Below, piece after piece: positions 59,301 through 64,000 of a stretch of 64,000 bases of DNA. Each line of letters opens with the position of its first letter. The stretch's first letter is position 1. Both the position numbers and the translations under genes were made by a program. The notes under the pieces are model-generated. The model had not been told where the DNA came from. It did no database searches and saw only the letters and a list, made by a program, of their open reading frames with translations. This stretch comes from Mytilus trossulus (lineage: Eukaryota > Mollusca > Bivalvia > Mytilida > Mytilidae): the NCBI RefSeq assembly GCF_036588685.1, contig NC_086380.1, positions 38,330,692 to 38,394,691 on the forward strand. Reading direction: 5' to 3'.

Positions 59301-62300
59301 CTGTAGCTAAGAAGAATCCTCCTCCGACTACACAGACAAAGGGTGTCATATATAGAGCACTCTGTAACGTGGCAAACTGTACACTTGGTGTCTTAGGTGG
59401 GTCTCTGTACTTCTTAGCTAATGCATCACTTATCTGAAATATATCATTCACACATACTATTAAAACATTTGAAAATTCTTTTCTTATTCTTAGTCAGGAA
59501 CCTGATGTTCAGTAGTTGTCATTTGTTGATGTGGATCATAAATGTTTTTTGCTTTTTGTATAAATTAGATCTTTGGTTTTCCTGCTTCAACAGTTTTACA
59601 CTAGTCATTTTTTGGGACCCTTTATAGCTTGTTTTTCAGTGTAAGCCAAGGCTCCGTGTTGATGACAGTATAATGGTAAACTTTTGGAGATTTCTACTTG
59701 GATGGAGTGTTGTCTCATTGGCACTCATACTACATCTTCTTATTAGAATGTCATCATAATACCGTAAAGCGGGTTATTTTCGCGGGTGTAAAATTTTCGC
59801 GATTTTCATTGATTAAGGTATACGAAATATTTTGGTGGTTATTATTTTGGTGGATTCTAAACTTTTATCAATACCTTTGCATGTGCACTTTTAAATTGGT
59901 GGATTTTAATTTGGCGATTTTGTTCTATACGTGAAAATAAGCAAAAATTAACACCCCGCGAAAATAACCCACTATACGGTAAATCATACAATAAGATGGT
60001 GTTCTTATGGATGCTCTTTGTCAACTGAGAAACTGGTAATTTCAAGTAATAGAGGTCAATATAGCAAGAAATCATTTGATAATGTTTCACATGTAATATG
60101 TAATTTAGGTAAATATTATTCCTATTATAATTCACTTGAAACCTGATGAAATATATGGTTCTTCTCATCCAGTGAAAGCATACTTCTTTTTAATATAGCT
60201 CTAAATATTTTTCTCAAATAAAATGGACCATATACTTTTTTTATAGTTGGTTCATATGTTGTACTCTTCCCCAAGTTAGGTGAGGATTGGGTGCCTGCTA
60301 ACATGTTTAACCCCACCACATTCTGTGTGTGGCTATTCAAAGGTTGTTGTTTGTTGCTGTATATCATGGTATATCATATTTGGTTTTCATCATTATTTTG
60401 TACATAAATCAGGCCATTTTTTCATTTGTATTGTTTTACATTTGTCATTTCAGGGCTTTTTATAGCTTACTTTGCAATATGGGTTTTACTCATTGTTAAA
60501 GGCTATAAGGTGACCTATAGTTGTTAGTTTCTGTGTCATTTGGTCTCTTGTGGAGACTTGTCTCATTGGCAATCATGCCACTTCTTCTTATTTTTACATA
60601 TATACTCACAAGGCCTATAAGGTATGGACTTCCAGCATCACCTAAAGCATGGGACATTAAAATCTGAACTGCTTCGGCTGCTGAACGTCTTGTAGGTATG
60701 ACACAATACTGAAACACATAATTGACATTAACAATAATGTAAATATATACCATATTTTAAGTAAACAGAGACAATCTACAAACTTTCCATCCATTCAAAT
60801 TTTGTTACTGTTAAATTTTTTTGTCTGAAAATTTTTGTTGTCAGGCAACTAATTCAACTACATGTACATACTTTTATACTGCAATCAGCTAGTTTACTGT
60901 ACAGATAAAGCTATACGTATAAACGTTAGCTTTATACGTCAATGACCCCAACTGACCTATAAGCCCCGCCTCCTTATTGTATTTCATCAACAACATCACG
61001 TCACAACCATGACAACGTAAAGTAACAATGGTCAAACTTTTTTCAATTTAAACTTTTATGTCTTCAAATTGGTTATTTATATATCATGTTTATCAAATGT
61101 TATTAATTAAGTTCATTTTCCCTTTCTAATTCCTTAATACGCCAATGTCTTACCACCTGGACTACGCTCATAGGGAAATACCCCAAAATGGTACCTCAAG
61201 AGGGAAATTCCAAACACGTTTTTTTAACAATTTTTGTTACATGTTTTTTTCATTTTTCATTTTTTTTTCGATTTCAGTATAAAAACAATATACGTATAGT
61301 GTCTTGAAATATGAAATTTATTTGTATTCGGCACGAAACGGGAAAATGCTCGGTAGAACCTCGCATTTTCCCGTTTCTAAGCCTCATACAAATAAATTTC
61401 ATATTTCAAGACACTATACGTATATTGTCTAAGTATATGATTTCTATATCTCCACACTGTGTTTTGAGGTAATAAGCATTGTGTACAAGTTTCATAACAT
61501 TTAATATGAGGCAAATGGGAGCATAATTAGCCTTCAAGGGCAATAACTCCAAAAAGGGGTTTGTCCAATTAGTTAAGTTGAATAATTACAGGCATGTTTG
61601 ACTTACTTTTAAATCTTATTGTGCTCAATATATTTCCCTTTAAGGCTTTTTTACATTTCTTTCTATCAATAATGATTTCTGAAAAAAGGACAAGTTACGA
61701 TATTTCAAGGGCAATAACTCCTGTAAGCTGTAATTGACAATATCAGTTTAAGTTGACTAATTTTTAGCTCTAATATTGATTAACACTTTTGCTTTTCAAT
61801 TTCTCTTCATCAATTATAGTTTCTGCAAAAATGAATAAATATATTTTTTCCAAGGGCAGTAACTCCTAAAAGAGCCAATTGACAATTCATCCCTGTTGAA
61901 TCGTTTAAAGATCTCATTGTTTCATAGTGAAAAGTTCTGTCTGTCTATTATAACTTTCAACATAATAACCAAAACTGTGAAATTTGGAATTAATTCACTT
62001 TTCAAAATTTTGGGCCACAAGTTTTCAGAGAAGAGTTTACGACGATGGACAACAACAGATGCAAACTGATAGCAAAAGCTCACATGGCCTTGTAGGTCAG
62101 GTGAGTTAAAAAAAGAAGATGTATGTAGGTATGTAGAGACATAAGTAAATCTGTATGTTCCAGCCCAAATCCTATGAAGGTTGCAAATTCTATGAACTGT
62201 ATTCTGGTTTCAATTTTCATACTTACCAATAACATATCTGCTACTATTGACCAGTTTAAACATAAACATACTTCTCCCAGGAATATAAGTATCTTAAATA

Positions 62301-63484
62301 TAGAAAAATTAGAGTAAACAAATGACAAAATGTCTCCATAAATCCCTTTTTAAACCTAAACAAAGGTTGAACACAATAGAGAGCATACTTTTTTAAATAA
62401 TGTGTGTAATATCTTTATAATATAAGAGTGAACTTGATTGAATGATATGGCATAACATATATATATATATCAGATACTGGCAATTTCAAGTTGTTTTTTG
62501 TTTGTTTTTTATCGCCCATGCATTTAATAAAGCCTAATGCAATATACATTATTAATCATTGTCTCTCTCTGATGCTGTGTAGATGCAAATAAACATGTTT
62601 TCTTGATTTGGATATAATTTTTTTTTTTTGAAAATTCAAGAATTTTTTGATTTTTGTCATATGTTTTTTTTTAAATCAATTGTGATAGCTGTTTATCTGT
62701 TGTTAAGGTGGTACCTAACACTACAGGGGGATAACTCTGTAAAATCACCTAAACGTTTTAATAACATTGTGTTGTAAAAGGAATATTAAGATTCTCAATG
62801 ATCAAAATTGGTGTTTGTCAAATTGCTATATAACCAGTGTAATTTTTCTGATAAAATGCTTGGTTGAAAGTTTTATATTTTTGTCAAAGGGTCAGAGTAA
62901 ATGCTTTTCCAAAATTTTATGAAAATTAAACGAGCCAAATTAATCTTAGTGAAAGTGTTGGGTACCACCTTAAGGACCATTTATTGAATGTGAGATGTCT
63001 TTTGTGTTGTTTTATTATTAACATACACCCAACCCTCCTATACTTTAAACTGAATTGTTAATTTGCAATATGTAAGAAATAATAATAAATACAATATTTA
63101 TAGAGCACATTATTACAACAACAATTAGTTTACTCTAAGTGCTATATGTACTAAATGTACTAGTTAATATCAAATCAGAAATATAACATCCATTTATCTA
63201 AATTCTATAGGTCGCTTTTTCTAAACTTTCAAAATAAAATTAACCTTGGAAATTAAAATATTTGTGATGTTCCAGTCTCTTGACTTACCCATGTGGCTGT
63301 TGTATTATATTTTGATACGACTAATGCAAAGAATAGGAATGGTGTACACGATAACAACCCAAAGGCACAAATCAATGGATCAGCTCGGGGGTTTATTCGC
63401 TTGTACCTCCGTGAAGTCTCAGCGCCTAAAAACACACCGAGAAAACCTGCAGCTATAGTTATCCCTCCAAAGGTCAAACTCACT
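56214..63484 (-). CDS. spns1: Spinster-family lysosomal transporter, 3' half (SPNS1-like), partial
   Basis: Four constitutive exons (63484-63289, 62292-62227, 60708-60610, 59433-59253) and two alternative last exons (58770-58670 or 56317-56214) give the C-terminal half of a major-facilitator protein. Hallmarks are GFLGVFLGAETSRRYKRINP and ADPLICAFGLL (exon a), FLGEVCLCLNWSIVADMLL (b), RRSAAEAVQILMSHALGDAG followed by SPYLIGL (c) and MTPFVCVVGGGFFLATALFI (d). These match SPNS1-type Spinster proteins closely in order and wording. Family members sit in late endosome/lysosome membranes and export lysophospholipids or sphingolipid products in a proton-linked manner. Phases are 2/0/0/0/1 and are consistent throughout. 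The N-terminal exons must lie beyond 64000 on the minus strand. Introns are full of repeats. SPNS1 rather than SPNS2/3 is my best reading, not proven. Confidence 0.92.
56505..56650 (+). repeat. Dispersed family R6
   Basis: ACTGTGGATTTATTTATTTT, then CCAATTTTCGTGGATCTAGG and GACAAAGTCTGCATAC. Confidence 0.65.
56995..57165 (+). repeat. Dispersed family R3
   Basis: CACTGAACTAGTATATATAT, AGGGGCCAGCTGAAGGACGC, GAAGACCTGTTGGTGAGCTT and TCTTTGACACATTTCCCATT. Confidence 0.8.
58670..58770 (-). CDS. spns1: SPNS1-like alternative last exon 1, acidic dileucine tail
   Basis: Acceptor TTTGAAG, phase 1, stop at 58672-58670. The tail GYSEILVDSEGDADFDDVNQ continues LLDDDDDGLLPYA. It carries two [DE]xxxLL signals (DVNQLL and DDDGLL), the consensus for AP-dependent endolysosomal sorting. 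Confidence 0.82.
59253..59433 (-). CDS. spns1: SPNS1-like exon d
   Basis: The acceptor is TATTTCAG and the donor AAAG|GTTAGC, leaving phase 1. It encodes a luminal loop (ISDALAKKYRDPPKTPSVQF) and the last membrane helix, then the cytosolic VKDRKEAEKITK. Confidence 0.9.
59490..59745 (+). repeat. Family R1 copy in the SPNS1-like intron
   Basis: TTAGTCAGGAACCTGATGTT, AGCCAAGGCTCCGTGTTGAT and TTGGCACTCATACTACATCT. Confidence 0.8.
59761..59980. mobile_element. MITE with TTTTCGCGG-type TIRs
   Basis: ACCGTAAAGCGGGTTATTTT at the left and AAAATAACCCACTATACGGT at the right form long, slightly imperfect inverted repeats. Same architecture as 10840-11063. Confidence 0.85.
60290..60595 (+). repeat. Family R2, longest copy, in the SPNS1-like intron
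   Basis: TTGTACATAAATCAGGCCAT, CATTTCAGGGCTTTTTATAG, TAAGGTGACCTATAGTTGTT and TCTCTTGTGGAGACTTGTCT. It ends 15 bp from exon c. Confidence 0.78.
60610..60708 (-). CDS. spns1: SPNS1-like exon c (99 nt)
   Basis: The acceptor is ATGTTTCAG and the donor CTT|GTGAGT. It encodes YCVIPTRRSAAEAVQILMSH and then ALGDAGSPYLIGL, the most conserved Spinster block. Confidence 0.92.
61286..61427. repeat. 142-bp inverted repeat with near-perfect arms
   Basis: CAATATACGTATAGTGTCTT, AAATTTATTTGTAT and GAAACGGGAAAATGC are mirrored by GCATTTTCCCGTTTC, ATACAAATAAATTT and AAGACACTATACGTATATTG. The centre is about 13 bp; a few unpaired bases lie between the two stem parts. Confidence 0.92.
61530..62110 (+). repeat. 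AAGGGCAATAACTCC repeat element with internal subrepeats
   Basis: The phrase CAAGGGCAATAACTCC recurs at about 61536, 61718 and 61856 (variant CAGTAACTCC), at intervals of about 140-180 bp. The block closes with AAAGCTCACATGGCCTTGTA and GGTCAGGTGAGTTAAAAA, an end I recognise from many bivalve repeats. Confidence 0.78.
62227..62292 (-). CDS. spns1: SPNS1-like exon b (66 nt)
   Basis: The acceptor is ATATTTAAG and the donor TTG|GTAAGT. It encodes 22 codons, phase 0 on both sides: the helix ILIFLGEVCLCLNW followed by SIVADMLL. The conserved N-W-x-x-V-A-D core is intact. Confidence 0.88.
62703..62973. mobile_element. MITE with TTAAGGTGGTACC TIRs
   Basis: TTAAGGTGGTACCTAACACT and AGTGTTGGGTACCACCTTAA are inverted with one mismatch in 20. 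The 271-bp element is non-coding. Confidence 0.88.
63289..63484 (-). CDS. spns1: SPNS1-like exon a
   Basis: The acceptor is GAACTTTCAG and the donor TGG|GTAAGT. It encodes 65 full codons covering about two transmembrane helices and the cytosolic loop AETSRRYKRINPRAD. An alternative acceptor two bases in (AG at 63484-63483) cannot be excluded. Confidence 0.9.
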
Positions 63485-63819
63485 CTGAAAGTTCAAGTGC
63501 ATTTCATATTAGCTAAATGATTTTGAATTTAGAACAGAGAAAAAAAATATGATCAAACTTGCAAAAAAAGGAGGGTTAAGGTTTTTTCCTATAATTTTTT
63601 TTTTTTTATGAGAAAAAAAAATTCTTGTCGAGCAGAAAACAAAACTAATTAGTCTGAATCCAGGTTTTCATATACTTTATAGTGTTAAATGCTGAACAAA
63701 ATACTTTTTTTGAAAGCCTTGAAAAGCTATATAAAATGGTTTGTGCTTTACGCCAAAAAAAGAATTCTGACTCGTACAAAAAAACATAACTCCCTCCACT
63801 TGAAGTTAAAATATATAAA

Positions 63820-63940
63820 GATACTGTGAATTCATTTAAGTTGCGGACACCAATTTCAAGGATCAAGGAAAATTTACATTTTCATAGATCAAATATTTTA
63901 TTTCATGGTTTTTTGAAAGTTTGCATACAAATCATTAATT
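63820..63940 (+). repeat. Dispersed family R6
   Basis: ATACTGTGAATTCATTTAAG, ACACCAATTTCAAGGATCAA and TTTGAAAGTTTGCATACAAA. Confidence 0.6.
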
Positions 63941-64000
63941 TTTTTTGAAACTCATATTTTAACATTTAAATTGACAGTTTACATATAAGTACAATAGAAA

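Overview
The window looks like nuclear DNA of a bivalve mollusc, most likely a marine mussel of the Mytilus type. It is AT-rich, its genes are split by long introns, and it carries many dispersed repeats that I recognise from Mytilus sequence: elements containing GTCTCATTGGCACTCA, elements containing GCGTCACTGATGAGTC with GACGAAACGCG, elements beginning ACCATTTTCTACATTTG, and AAGGGCAATAACTCC blocks. The organism call rests on remembered repeat families and on the gene content, not on a search.

Three host genes can be modelled exon by exon. (1) Plus strand 2404-8924: six exons with consistent splice phases give a 324-residue type I membrane protein with a signal peptide, an N-glycosylated immunoglobulin-like domain, a second Ig-like domain split over two exons, one transmembrane helix and a basic cytoplasmic tail. 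(2) Minus strand 50433-45813: two exons give a 254-residue protein with an N-terminal CBM20 starch/glycogen-binding domain and an acidic tail holding an Atg8/LC3-interacting (LIR) motif, suggesting a glycogen-autophagy adaptor. (3) Minus strand 63484-56214: the 3' half of a Spinster-family (SPNS1-like) lysosomal transporter, with two alternative last exons of the same phase. One encodes a tail with acidic dileucine motifs and the other does not.

Between genes 1 and 2, 14.5-43.4 kb is a head-to-tail segmental duplication. Unit A (about 14.51-21.97 kb) is compact. Unit B (about 21.99-43.42 kb) has roughly tripled in length through insertions. Each unit also holds three diverged internal sub-blocks. 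The largest insertion in unit B is a nearly intact but frameshifted tyrosine-recombinase retrotransposon of the Ngaro type (30475-35563) with the full split-direct-repeat layout A1-ORFs-B1-A2-B2. Unit A preserves its empty target site near 21021. Unit B also holds an internally deleted L1/Tx1-like LINE on the minus strand (about 39.27-40.24 kb), an uncharacterised 1.3 kb insertion and several MITE-like elements.

The introns and intergenic space are filled with repeats: several perfect or near-perfect TIR elements, a tRNA-derived SINE in the CBM20 intron, a MITE nested in a GGATCC-type TIR element, a 38-bp perfect palindrome, and a 142-bp inverted repeat in the SPNS1-like gene. I see no convincing coding sequence in the tandem units apart from transposon remnants.
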